Source of the DNA: Catenuloplanes indicus
Lineage (GTDB): Bacteria; Actinomycetota; Actinomycetes; Mycobacteriales; Micromonosporaceae
Direction: 5' to 3'
NCBI RefSeq assembly: GCF_030813715.1
Contig: NZ_JAUSUZ010000001.1
Span: forward strand, 7,856,501-7,920,500
Length of the DNA stretch: 64,000 bases
The notes below the pieces were generated by a model. That model saw nothing but the letters and a program-made list of their open reading frames with translations. It made no database searches and was not told where the DNA came from. A program made the translations under genes and the position numbers. The first letter of the stretch is position 1. Each line of letters begins with the position of its first letter. Below, one piece after another: positions 44,007 to 51,315 of the stretch.

Positions 44007-44582
44007 ATGACCCACCAGGTGCATGCGTTCGAACCGCCGGATCGGTTCGTCGCCGGGACTGTGGGGACGCCGGGCGACCGGACGTTCTTCCTCCAGGCCC
44101 GCGGCGGCGGCCGCGTGGTCAGCGTGGCGCTGGAGAAGGTCCAGGTGTCCCTGCTCGCCGAGAAGCTCGAGGAGCTGCTGGCCGAGGCGCACCGCCGGTT
44201 CGGCGTCGACCTGCCCGTGCTCGCCACCGCCGGCGACCCGGACAACGACCCGCTGGACACGCCGGTCGACGAGGAGTTCCGGGTCGGCACGCTCGGCCTG
44301 GCGTTCGACGTGGACACCGCCACCGTGATCATCGAGGCGATCGCGGCCGGCGAGGGCGAGCAGGAGCTGATCGGCGACGACGACGACGCCGACGACGAGG
44401 CCGAGGAGCCCGACGACGACCTCGACCGGCTCCGCGTCCGGCTGACGCCGGAGGCGACCCGCGCGTTCATCGACCGGGCGCGCCGCGTGCTCTCCGCCGG
44501 CCGGCCGCCGTGCCCGCTGTGCGGCCAGCCGCTCGACCCGAAGGGTCACCTCTGCCCGCGCCACAACGGCTACCACCGCTGA
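44007..44582 (+). CDS. DUF3090 family protein
   Basis: This 191-residue actinobacterial protein starts with HQVHAFEPPDRFVAGTVG and ends with a zinc-binding type tail, CPLCGQPLDPKGHLCPRHNG (C-x2-C ... C-x2-H), then YH. The function is unknown. An acidic stretch DDDDADDEAEEPDDDLD interrupts the middle. The ATG at 44007 agrees with the family N-terminus; the frame stays open to 43914 upstream without coding signs. Only 12 bases separate it from the SCO1664-family gene. Confidence 0.85.
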   Translation: MTHQVHAFEPPDRFVAGTVGTPGDRTFFLQARGGGRVVSVALEKVQVSLLAEKLEELLAEAHRRFGVDLPVLATAGDPDNDPLDTPVDEEFRVGTLGLAFDVDTATVIIEAIAAGEGEQELIGDDDDADDEAEEPDDDLDRLRVRLTPEATRAFIDRARRVLSAGRPPCPLCGQPLDPKGHLCPRHNGYHR

Positions 44583-44594
44583 CCGGGCCGCTGC

Positions 44595-45428
44595 GTGACG
44601 TCCACCGAGATCGACCGCGTGCTCGACGAGCCGGATGCGCTCCGGCTGCTCCGCCGCGGTGAGCTGGAGCTCGAGGGTCGCCTGGTCGACGCCTCCAACA
44701 CGACGCTGCGGGCGTTCGTGACGCTCGACGGGGTCACCCGCCGCTGCGTCTACAAGCCGGTGCGCGGCGAACGCCCGCTCTGGGACTTCCCGGACGGCAC
44801 GCTCGCCGGCCGCGAGGTCTCGGCCTACCTGGTCTCGGCCTGGATGGCGGAGCGAGACCCGGGCTTCGCGCTGATCCCGCCGACCATATTGCGCGACGGG
44901 CCGCTCGGGCCCGGCGCCTGCCAGCTGTGGATCGACGAGCAGGAGGACGCCGAGCAGGTCGTCGGCTTCATCCCGATGTGGGAGCTGCCGCCCGGCTGGT
45001 TCCGGATCGCGTCCGCCGAGGACGACGACGGCGAGCGGTACGCGCTCGCGCACGCGGACGACGAGCGGCTGGCCCGGCTCGCCGTGCTGGACGCGGTGCT
45101 CAACAACGCCGACCGGAAGGGCGGCCACGTGCTGCTCGGCCCCGGCGACCGGATCTACGGCGTCGACCACGGCATCTGCTTCCACGCGGAGGAGAAGCTG
45201 CGGACCGTGCTGTGGGGCTGGGCCGGCAAACGTCTGCCCGACTGGGCGCTGGCCGCGCTCGACGAGTTGCGCGCCGGCCTGCGCGGTGACCTCGGTGAGG
45301 CGCTCGACGAGCACCTCACCACCGCCGAGGTCCACGCGACCCGCCGCCGCGTCGCCCGCCTCCACGCCCGCCGCACGTTCCCCGACCCACCCGAGGGCTG
45401 GCCCGCCGTCCCCTGGCCACCGATCTGA
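44595..45428 (+). CDS. SCO1664 family protein (kinase-fold)
   Basis: This 277-residue protein belongs to a family named after Streptomyces SCO1664, related in fold to PI3/PI4-type lipid kinases. Relevant segments are RCVYKPVRGERPLWDFP (a lysine in a P-loop-like position), EVSAYLVSAWM, LDAVLNNADRKGGHVLL (catalytic-loop like, with NNADRKGGH) and YGVDHGICFH (a DFG-like Asp). Kinase activity is inferred only from fold. The start is a GTG at 44595, 12 bases after DUF3090. Confidence 0.8.
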   Translation: MTSTEIDRVLDEPDALRLLRRGELELEGRLVDASNTTLRAFVTLDGVTRRCVYKPVRGERPLWDFPDGTLAGREVSAYLVSAWMAERDPGFALIPPTILRDGPLGPGACQLWIDEQEDAEQVVGFIPMWELPPGWFRIASAEDDDGERYALAHADDERLARLAVLDAVLNNADRKGGHVLLGPGDRIYGVDHGICFHAEEKLRTVLWGWAGKRLPDWALAALDELRAGLRGDLGEALDEHLTTAEVHATRRRVARLHARRTFPDPPEGWPAVPWPPI

Positions 45429-45525
45429 GGCACAGATCACCCACGCGGCGGCGCAGAAACGCGGCACCGCGCGCATCCCTCTCCTGAGCGGCCCGATCGC
45501 CGGGCGCGCGACGAGGGGAGACATC

Positions 45526-46116
45526 GTGCCGATCGACGACCGAGGCCGCCGGGCGGCGCTCGCCGGTGGGGCGGCCGGAGCCGCGCTGTTCATCGTGCTG
45601 TTCCTGCTCACCGACGTGCTCAAGCCGGACTACGATCCGGTGCGGGACGCGGTCAGCGAGGCGGCGATCGGCCCCGGCGGCGGGCTGCAGATCATCAACT
45701 TCGTCGTGTCCGGGCTGCTGATCACGGCGTCCTCGATCGCGCTGGCCCGCACCACGACGCGGTGGACCGGCCGGCTGGTCGCGGTGTCCGGGGCGGGTCT
45801 CGCGCTGGCCGGTGTGTTCGTCTCCGACCCGGTGCCGGCGGTCGCGGCGACCTGGCACGGGCAGATCCACAACGTCGCCGGGACGGTGAGCTCGGTCGCG
45901 CTGGTCGCGGCGTGTGTCACGGCCGCCCGATGGCACCCGGCCCGGTTCTGGCGCCGGTACTGCCTCGCGGTCGGCGCCGCCATGCCGTTGGTCTTCCTGA
46001 TCGGGCTCGCGTTCCCGGAGACGCTCGGCATCTGGCAGCGCCTGACCAACGTGCTCGGCTGGACCTGGCTGATCGCGCTGGAACTGCGGGCGCTGCGCCT
46101 CTATGCCGGCCGCTGA
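45526..46116 (+). CDS. DUF998-like membrane protein
   Basis: This 196-residue integral membrane protein has about six helices, of DUF998 type: AALAGGAAGAALFIVLFLLTD, GGLQIINFVVSGLLITASSI, GRLVAVSGAGLALAGVFVSDP, VAGTVSSVALVAACVTAA, YCLAVGAAMPLVFLIGLAFP and VLGWTWLIALELRAL. The function is unknown. GTG 45526 follows GAGGGGAG at six bases. It lies between the SCO1664 gene and mshC. Confidence 0.75.
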   Translation: MPIDDRGRRAALAGGAAGAALFIVLFLLTDVLKPDYDPVRDAVSEAAIGPGGGLQIINFVVSGLLITASSIALARTTTRWTGRLVAVSGAGLALAGVFVSDPVPAVAATWHGQIHNVAGTVSSVALVAACVTAARWHPARFWRRYCLAVGAAMPLVFLIGLAFPETLGIWQRLTNVLGWTWLIALELRALRLYAGR

Positions 46117-46174
46117 GCGCTTGATCACCCGGTGGTAGGGACCGAACCGGGGTACCGGTCGTTAGGCTTGCGCC

Positions 46175-47419
46175 ATGGATCCATGGACCGGGCACGAGGT
46201 GCCGGGGCTGCCGGGTGACGGGCGGCCGTTGAGCTTGTACGACGCGTCCCGGCAGGGCGTCTTCCCCGTGACGGCGTCCGGCGACTCCGCGTCGATGTAC
46301 GTCTGCGGCATCACGCCCTACGACGCGACCCACCTCGGTCACGCGGCCACGATGATCGCGTTCGACCTGGTCAACCGCGCGTGGCGGGACGCCGGGCGGG
46401 ACGTGGCCTACGTGCAGAACGTGACCGACATCGACGACCCGCTGCTGGAGCGCGCCGAGCGCGACGGTGAGGACTGGGTGGTGCTCGCGATGCGGGAGAC
46501 CGCGCTGTTCCGCGAGGACATGGAGGCGCTGCGGATCATCCCGCCGCGGCACTACGTGGGCGCGGTCGAGTCGATCCCGACGATCGCCGCCCGGGTCGCC
46601 GACCTGCTGGCCGAGGGCGCGGCGTACCGGCTCGCGGACGGCACCGGCGACGTGTACTTCGACCTCGCCGCCGCGGCGCCCCGGTTCGGGTACGAGTCAC
46701 GGCTGACCCGCGAGGAGATGCTCCCGCTGTTCGCCGAGCGCGGCGGCGACCCGGAGCGCGCGGGCAAGAAGGACCCGCTCGACCCGCTGCTGTGGCGCGG
46801 CACGCGCGAGGGCGAGCCGGCCTGGGACGGCGGCGTGCTCGGCCCCGGCCGGCCCGGCTGGCACATCGAGTGCGCGGTCATCGCGCTCGGCCTGCTCGGC
46901 GACCGGATCGACGTGCAGGGCGGCGGCAACGACCTGATCTTCCCGCACCACGAGTGCTCCGCCGCGCACGCGGAGCGGCTGACCGGGGTGGAACCGTTCG
47001 CCGGTCATTACACGCACGCCGGCATGATCGGGCTGAACGGCGAGAAGATGTCGAAGTCCCGGGGCAACCTGGTCTTCGTCTCCCGGCTGCGCGCCGACCA
47101 CGTCGACCCGATGGCTATCCGGCTCGCGCTGATGGCCGACCACTACCGGTCGGACCGGCAGTGGACCGACGACCTGCTGAAGACCGCGCAGCAGCGACTG
47201 GCCCGGTGGCGCGAGGCGATCACGCTGGCCGGTGGGCCGTCCGGCGCCGCGCTGCTCGACGCCGTGCGCACACGGGTGACCGACGACCTGGACACGGCTG
47301 GTGCGCTGGCCGCGGTGGACGAGTGGGCGGCCGCCGCGCTGCACGGCGACCGCAGCGACGCCGAGGCGCCCCGCCTGGTCGCGGAGACCGTCGACGCGCT
47401 GCTCGGCGTGCGTCTCTGA
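46175..47419 (+). CDS. mshC: Mycothiol synthesis cysteine ligase MshC
   Basis: This 414-residue enzyme joins cysteine to GlcN-Ins (ATP-dependent) in the penultimate step of mycothiol synthesis; it is homologous to cysteinyl-tRNA synthetase. The class I signatures are HLGH at 53-56 and KMSKS at 291-295. Zinc ligands are C44 ([11 protein letters not shown]), C233 (HIEC) and H258 (PHHEC). It lacks the tRNA anticodon domain, which distinguishes it from CysRS. It ends at a strong terminator. The upstream genes form the conserved actinobacterial neighbourhood. The presence of mshC assigns this organism to the mycothiol-producing actinobacteria. Confidence 0.95.
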   Translation: MDPWTGHEVPGLPGDGRPLSLYDASRQGVFPVTASGDSASMYVCGITPYDATHLGHAATMIAFDLVNRAWRDAGRDVAYVQNVTDIDDPLLERAERDGEDWVVLAMRETALFREDMEALRIIPPRHYVGAVESIPTIAARVADLLAEGAAYRLADGTGDVYFDLAAAAPRFGYESRLTREEMLPLFAERGGDPERAGKKDPLDPLLWRGTREGEPAWDGGVLGPGRPGWHIECAVIALGLLGDRIDVQGGGNDLIFPHHECSAAHAERLTGVEPFAGHYTHAGMIGLNGEKMSKSRGNLVFVSRLRADHVDPMAIRLALMADHYRSDRQWTDDLLKTAQQRLARWREAITLAGGPSGAALLDAVRTRVTDDLDTAGALAAVDEWAAAALHGDRSDAEAPRLVAETVDALLGVRL

Positions 47420-47429
47420 AAGCACGATC

Positions 47430-47462
47430 GACGGCCGCACCCGGGGTACGGGTGCGGCCGTC
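47430..47462. terminator. Hairpin terminator after mshC
   Basis: GACGGCCGCACCC at 47430-47442 pairs perfectly with GGGTGCGGCCGTC at 47450-47462 around a seven-base loop. It serves mshC and probably the convergent GntR gene. Confidence 0.85.
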
Positions 47463-47498
47463 GCCTTCCCGTCCCGGCCCGGGCCGCGTCGCCCGGAC

Positions 47499-48293
47499 TC
47501 AGGCCAGGGCGAGCCCGGGATCGGGGCCGGGGTCCGGTGCCGGGCCGGGGATCGTGTACTCCTCGGTCAGCGTGGTCTGCGGGCCCGGCCAGGTCGCCTG
47601 GGACACCTCGATCGGCTTGTGCGCCGGGTCGAACGCCACGTGCAGCAGGTGCAGCACCGGCGTGTCCGGCCGGATCTGCAGGATCATCGCCTCCTCGCGG
47701 GACGGCTGCCGGGCGCTGATCACGTCGCTGGCCGACGCGTACCGCCGCCCGATGACCTCCTCGGCCTCCTGGTAGAGCGGCCGGCCGAACGCCTCCATCC
47801 GTTCCAGGCTGGTCCCGGCCGCGTCCTGCGGCCTGAACCAGGCGGCGCCCACCTCGACCGGCGCGTCGTCCACCCGCACCAGGTGCCGCCGTACGATCAG
47901 GTCGGTCCCGTCCTTCACCCCGAACGCGTCCGCCACCTCGGCCGGTGCCGGTGCCCGCGTCACCTCGATCAGCTGCTGCCGGTACCGGGCCGCCAGGTCC
48001 GCGTGGTAGCCGCGGTGTCCGCCGTAGCGCCCGCGGGAGAGCCGGTTGAGGCGCCGTTTCGTACCCCGGACGTAGGTTCCCGAGCCCGGCTTGGTGATCA
48101 GCATGCCTTCGACGCGCAGCTGGTCGATCGCCCGCTGCACGGTCTGCTTGGCCACGCCGTACTGCTCCGCGATCCCCGGGATCGACGGCAGGCGTTCGCC
48201 CGGCTGCCAGTCGCCACGCCGGATCTGCGCCCTGAGCTGGTCGGCGATCTGCCGATGCGGAAACTCGGCGGCGCCGGGATTGATCTGGGCCAT
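47499..48293 (-). CDS. GntR-family regulator with UTRA domain
   Basis: This 264-residue protein has an N-terminal winged helix, RQIADQLRAQIRRGDWQPGE... VAKQTVQRAIDQLRVEGML (residues 14-65), with KPGSGTYVRG as the wing, and a UTRA ligand domain (~95-250). It probably controls a catabolic or transport locus not present in the window. The C-terminal tail is a Pro/Asp/Gly-rich PGPAPDPGPDPGL repeat. The ATG is at 48293. Confidence 0.85.
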   Translation of the reverse strand: MAQINPGAAEFPHRQIADQLRAQIRRGDWQPGERLPSIPGIAEQYGVAKQTVQRAIDQLRVEGMLITKPGSGTYVRGTKRRLNRLSRGRYGGHRGYHADLAARYRQQLIEVTRAPAPAEVADAFGVKDGTDLIVRRHLVRVDDAPVEVGAAWFRPQDAAGTSLERMEAFGRPLYQEAEEVIGRRYASASDVISARQPSREEAMILQIRPDTPVLHLLHVAFDPAHKPIEVSQATWPGPQTTLTEEYTIPGPAPDPGPDPGLALA

Positions 48294-48383
48294 GCGACCT
48301 GCCCTTCTCTTGCGGCTAGGTTCCTAGGATGCCCTACGGTGGGTGGTGTGCGCCACCGTGACACCCGGTTAGAGTGGTGGACG

Positions 48384-48677
48384 ATGCTGCCGGAGTGGGA
48401 ACGGCTGGGAGTCGCGCGGGCGGAGGCGGAGTACGCGTCGGTCGCGAAGGACACGCGCGTCGCGTTCGCGCTGTGGGCCGTTACCGGCATCTTCGGCGGC
48501 CACCGGTTCTATCTCGGTGACACCGCGCAGTCGGCCGCGATGCTGTTCACGCTCGGCGGCCTGGGGCTGTGGACGCTGGCCGACGTCTTCTTCGTCCGGC
48601 GCCGGGTGCGGGTGGTCAACGCCCGCCGTCGCGCGGTCGTCATGGCCCGGTACGGGATCGTCGAGCCCGCCGTGTGA
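48384..48677 (+). CDS. TM2 domain protein
   Basis: This 97-residue protein has a short helical N-terminus then the TM2 signature: VAFALWAVTGIFGGHRFYLG followed by LFTLGGLGLWTLADVFF. Two helices are joined by the conserved GGHRFYLGD turn. TM2 proteins are of unknown function in bacteria. The C-terminus is basic and cytoplasmic. The ATG at 48384 lies 90 bases from the divergent GntR gene. Confidence 0.8.
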   Translation: MLPEWERLGVARAEAEYASVAKDTRVAFALWAVTGIFGGHRFYLGDTAQSAAMLFTLGGLGLWTLADVFFVRRRVRVVNARRRAVVMARYGIVEPAV

Positions 48678-48681
48678 CGTG

Positions 48682-48706
48682 CCGGGGGCGGGCCGCCCGC
48701 CCCCGG
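48682..48706. terminator. Bidirectional GC-rich terminator
   Basis: CCGGGGGCGGG at 48682-48692 pairs with CCCGCCCCCGG at 48696-48706 around a three-base loop, between the convergent TM2 and PAC2 genes. Confidence 0.75.
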
Positions 48707-48716
48707 GAACAACCGT

Positions 48717-49586
48717 TTACCAGGAACCGGCCGTCGGGCCGGTGGAGCCGCCGCGGCGGCGCAGGTACTTCTCGAACTCCTTGGCGATCTCGTCGCCGGA
48801 CAGCGGCTGGATGCCGGCGTCCTGCGAGCGCTCCTCCAGCTCCCGTACGTACTCACCGAGCTCCGCGTCCTGCTCGGCGGCGGCGCGGACGCGCTCCTCC
48901 CACTCCGCGGTCTCCTCCTCGAGGTCCGCGGTCGGCACCGGGATGTCCAGGACGTCCTCGATCCGGTGCAGCAGCGCGAGCGTCGCCTTCGGGCAGGGCG
49001 GATTGTTCGCGTAGTGCGGCACGTGCACCCAGAACGAGACCGCCTCCAGGTCGGCCCGCGTGGCCGCGTCGTGCAGCACGCCGACGATGCCGGTCGGCCC
49101 GTCGTACCGGGTCGGAACCAGCTTGTAGCGCTCGGCCGCGCCGATCTCGGTGGCACCGCCGCTGATCGGCAGGGGCCGCGAGTACGGCACGTCGGCCAGC
49201 AGCGCGCCCAGCAGGACCACCTTGGTGATCTCCATGCTGTGGCAGACCTCGAGGATCTGCTCGCAGAACGTGCGCCAGCGCATGCTCGGCTCGATGCCGC
49301 GGATCAGCACCACGTCGCGCTCGGCACCGGGCGGGCTGGCCACCATGAACCTGGTGCTGGGCCACTCGATGCTGCGCGTCTCACCCTCGGTCATGGTCAC
49401 CGTCGGGCGGCTGACCTGGAAGTCGTAGAACTCCTCCGGGTCAAGCTCGGTGACCTTGCGTGCGTCCCACACCTGTTCCAGGTGCTCGACGGCGGCAGTC
49501 GACGCGTCGGCCGCGTCGTTCCACCCCTCGAACGCCACGACCGCCACCGGGGATCGCAGCATGGGCAGCCCGTCGAACTCCGTCAC
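48717..49586 (-). CDS. PAC2 family protein
   Basis: This 289-residue protein is related to proteasome assembly chaperone 2 (PAC2), seen as VAVVAFEGWNDAADASTAAVEHL (residues 13-35), VVLLGALLADVPYSRP, and the GPTGIVGVLHDAATRADLEAVSFWVHVPHY segment. Actinobacterial PAC2 proteins are thought to be adenylate-binding chaperones or enzymes; a direct link to the proteasome is not shown. The C-terminal 60 residues are a charged coiled coil followed by a Gly/Ser tail. The ATG is at 49586. Its proximity (within about 12 kb) to the Pup-proteasome genes is typical of the phylum. Confidence 0.85.
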   Translation of the reverse strand: MTEFDGLPMLRSPVAVVAFEGWNDAADASTAAVEHLEQVWDARKVTELDPEEFYDFQVSRPTVTMTEGETRSIEWPSTRFMVASPPGAERDVVLIRGIEPSMRWRTFCEQILEVCHSMEITKVVLLGALLADVPYSRPLPISGGATEIGAAERYKLVPTRYDGPTGIVGVLHDAATRADLEAVSFWVHVPHYANNPPCPKATLALLHRIEDVLDIPVPTADLEEETAEWEERVRAAAEQDAELGEYVRELEERSQDAGIQPLSGDEIAKEFEKYLRRRGGSTGPTAGSW

Positions 49587-49713
49587 GCCATCACCCTTTC
49601 CATGCTCACCCCAAGCAGCCTACGTCCCGCCGCCGGAACTGGCTTGTCGGCCGCGCCGCCCGGGGCGGACCGAGCGCATTGCGTACAATGCCGCAATTGC
49701 CCTTTATGGACTT

Positions 49714-50433
49714 TTAGGCTTTGGAGGGTACGAGCAGCGTGGCGAGGTGCGGGACGTCCACGTCGTCGAGCGAACCGCGGAGGTGGATGCCGGTCTCACC
49801 GTGCAGGTGGCTGAGGTCGAGCTCGCAGGGGACCGCGAGCACGGTGGCACCGGCGGCGCGGGCGGACGCGATGCCGGCCGGCGAGTCCTCGATCGCGACG
49901 CACGCGGTGACGTCGACGCCGAGCGCGTCCGCGGCCATCCGGTACGGCGCGGGGTCCGGCTTGTTCGCGGGGACCTCGTCGCCGCAGACCACGGCGTCGA
50001 ACGAGTCGCGGCCGAGCGTGTCCAGCGCGACCTCGACCAGGCGGCGGCTGGTCGAGGTGACCAGCGCGGTCGGGATGCCGGCGGCGCGGACCGCGGCCAG
50101 CAGCACCGTCGCGCCGGGACGCCAGACCAGGCCGGACGTGAACAGGCCGGCGACCCGGTCCTCCAGCTCGCGGGCACCGGCGTCCGGGTCGCGCCAGGTC
50201 TGGCCGAGGTCCTCGTACATGATCCGCATGGACTCGCCCATGGCCACGCCGACCATGGCGGCCCGGGCCCGCTCGGAGAGCTCGCCGCCGTACGCACGGG
50301 CCAGCTCGACGATCGCGATCTCCCAGACCTTCTCGCTGTCGATCAGGGTGCCGTCCATGTCGAAGAGCACGGCGGCCGGGCGGAGGACGGCCGGGGACGG
50401 TGTCTCGGTGCGCAGGTCACTCACCCGGCCCAT
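49714..50433 (-). CDS. HAD-superfamily phosphatase
   Basis: This 239-residue hydrolase of the beta-phosphoglucomutase/phosphoglycolate phosphatase type has motif I FDMDGTLIDSE near residue 25, motif II TALVTSTSR, motif III VPANKPDPAPY with catalytic Lys, and motif IV VAIEDSPAGI. It dephosphorylates a sugar phosphate or similar. The start is taken as ATG 50433 (MGRVSDLRTETP); an in-frame GTG nine bases further in is an alternative. The preceding in-frame codons up to 50514 are unlikely because they overlap a terminator-rich region. Confidence 0.85.
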   Translation of the reverse strand: MGRVSDLRTETPSPAVLRPAAVLFDMDGTLIDSEKVWEIAIVELARAYGGELSERARAAMVGVAMGESMRIMYEDLGQTWRDPDAGARELEDRVAGLFTSGLVWRPGATVLLAAVRAAGIPTALVTSTSRRLVEVALDTLGRDSFDAVVCGDEVPANKPDPAPYRMAADALGVDVTACVAIEDSPAGIASARAAGATVLAVPCELDLSHLHGETGIHLRGSLDDVDVPHLATLLVPSKA

Positions 50434-50531
50434 TGTCCGGATCTCCCTGGGCAACTGCCACGGACTGTGAGCGGATCGGCTCAACCCGGCCGGCCGGCGG
50501 CCGATGAGCACCACGGCGTTGAGCGGTCACT

Positions 50532-50560
50532 ACCGCCCCGGGAGGTTCTCCCGGGGCGGT
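50532..50560. terminator. Perfect 13-bp hairpin terminator
   Basis: ACCGCCCCGGGAG (50532-50544) pairs exactly with CTCCCGGGGCGGT (50548-50560) with a three-base loop. It lies ten bases after the 3' end of the zinc peptidase gene (minus strand). Confidence 0.85.
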
Positions 50561-50569
50561 GCGCCCGCC

Positions 50570-51265
50570 TCAGCCGATGTCGCAGGTCTCGAGGCCGCGC
50601 TGATAGCCGGTGAAGAACGCGTCGGTGCGCTGGGCGGCGGTGCCGTGCGCGTCCGGGGCGAACCAGGGCTGGCTGGGGTCGTCGCCGACCGCGAGCAGTC
50701 CGGCGCGCAACTCCTCCAGGTCGCCGTCCTCGATCTGCAGCCGGCCGGCCTGCACCGAACCGCCGATGTACGCCCCGGCCATGCAGTCGGCCTGCAGCTC
50801 CTGCTCGATCGTGTACTCGTACTGCAAGCCGAACCGGACCTGGACGCCGTGCGCGTACTCGTGACCGAGCAGGTAGTAGACGAACGCGTCGCCGATCTTC
50901 CGGAACGCGCCGAACGCCCAGACGATGTCGTACGCGATGAAGTCACCGGCCGAGCAGTAGACCGCGTTCTGCGCCGGGATCGGCTCCTGACCGCAGGCGA
51001 CCTCGCCGTCCGCCCGGTACGGCGCGATCTGCCGGACCGGCTCGAACGCCAGCCCGTTCCGCCGGAACACGTCGCTCCAGTACTGCTCCGCCACCGTGAC
51101 CGCGGACTCGATGTCCCGGGCGAACTCGTCCTCGGTGTCGGCGCGGCCGGGGTTGTCGGCCGCGCCGGTCGTCGCCTCGGGCTCGCCGCCGGGTGCGGTG
51201 CCGACCGCGCAGCCCAGCGCCAGCACCGCACCCGCGACCAGCGCGGCCACCACGCGTTTTCTCAC
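50570..51265 (-). CDS. Lipoprotein zinc metallopeptidase (YpfJ-like)
   Basis: This 231-residue protein belongs to the neutral zinc metallopeptidase YpfJ/DUF2342-like group. It starts at GTG 51265 (RKRVVAALVAGAVLALGCAVG): a lipobox LALGC places the lipid anchor at Cys 17-18, so it is attached outside the membrane. The catalytic HEYAH motif is in YLLGHEYAHGVQVRFG and the third ligand Glu probably lies in QELQADCMAGAY. Homologues are annotated as putative neutral zinc metallopeptidases of uncertain substrate. A GAAGG sequence precedes the GTG. Confidence 0.8.
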   Translation of the reverse strand: MRKRVVAALVAGAVLALGCAVGTAPGGEPEATTGAADNPGRADTEDEFARDIESAVTVAEQYWSDVFRRNGLAFEPVRQIAPYRADGEVACGQEPIPAQNAVYCSAGDFIAYDIVWAFGAFRKIGDAFVYYLLGHEYAHGVQVRFGLQYEYTIEQELQADCMAGAYIGGSVQAGRLQIEDGDLEELRAGLLAVGDDPSQPWFAPDAHGTAAQRTDAFFTGYQRGLETCDIG

Positions 51266-51315
51266 ACCTTCGAGGGTACGGCGGGGACCGGTTCCCCGCC
51301 GTCTGTCCTCTGTGT

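Noticed and set aside
46175-47419. Cysteinyl-tRNA synthetase
   Set aside because: Length 414 and absence of the anticodon-binding domain match MshC, and the flanking genes are those of the mshC neighbourhood.
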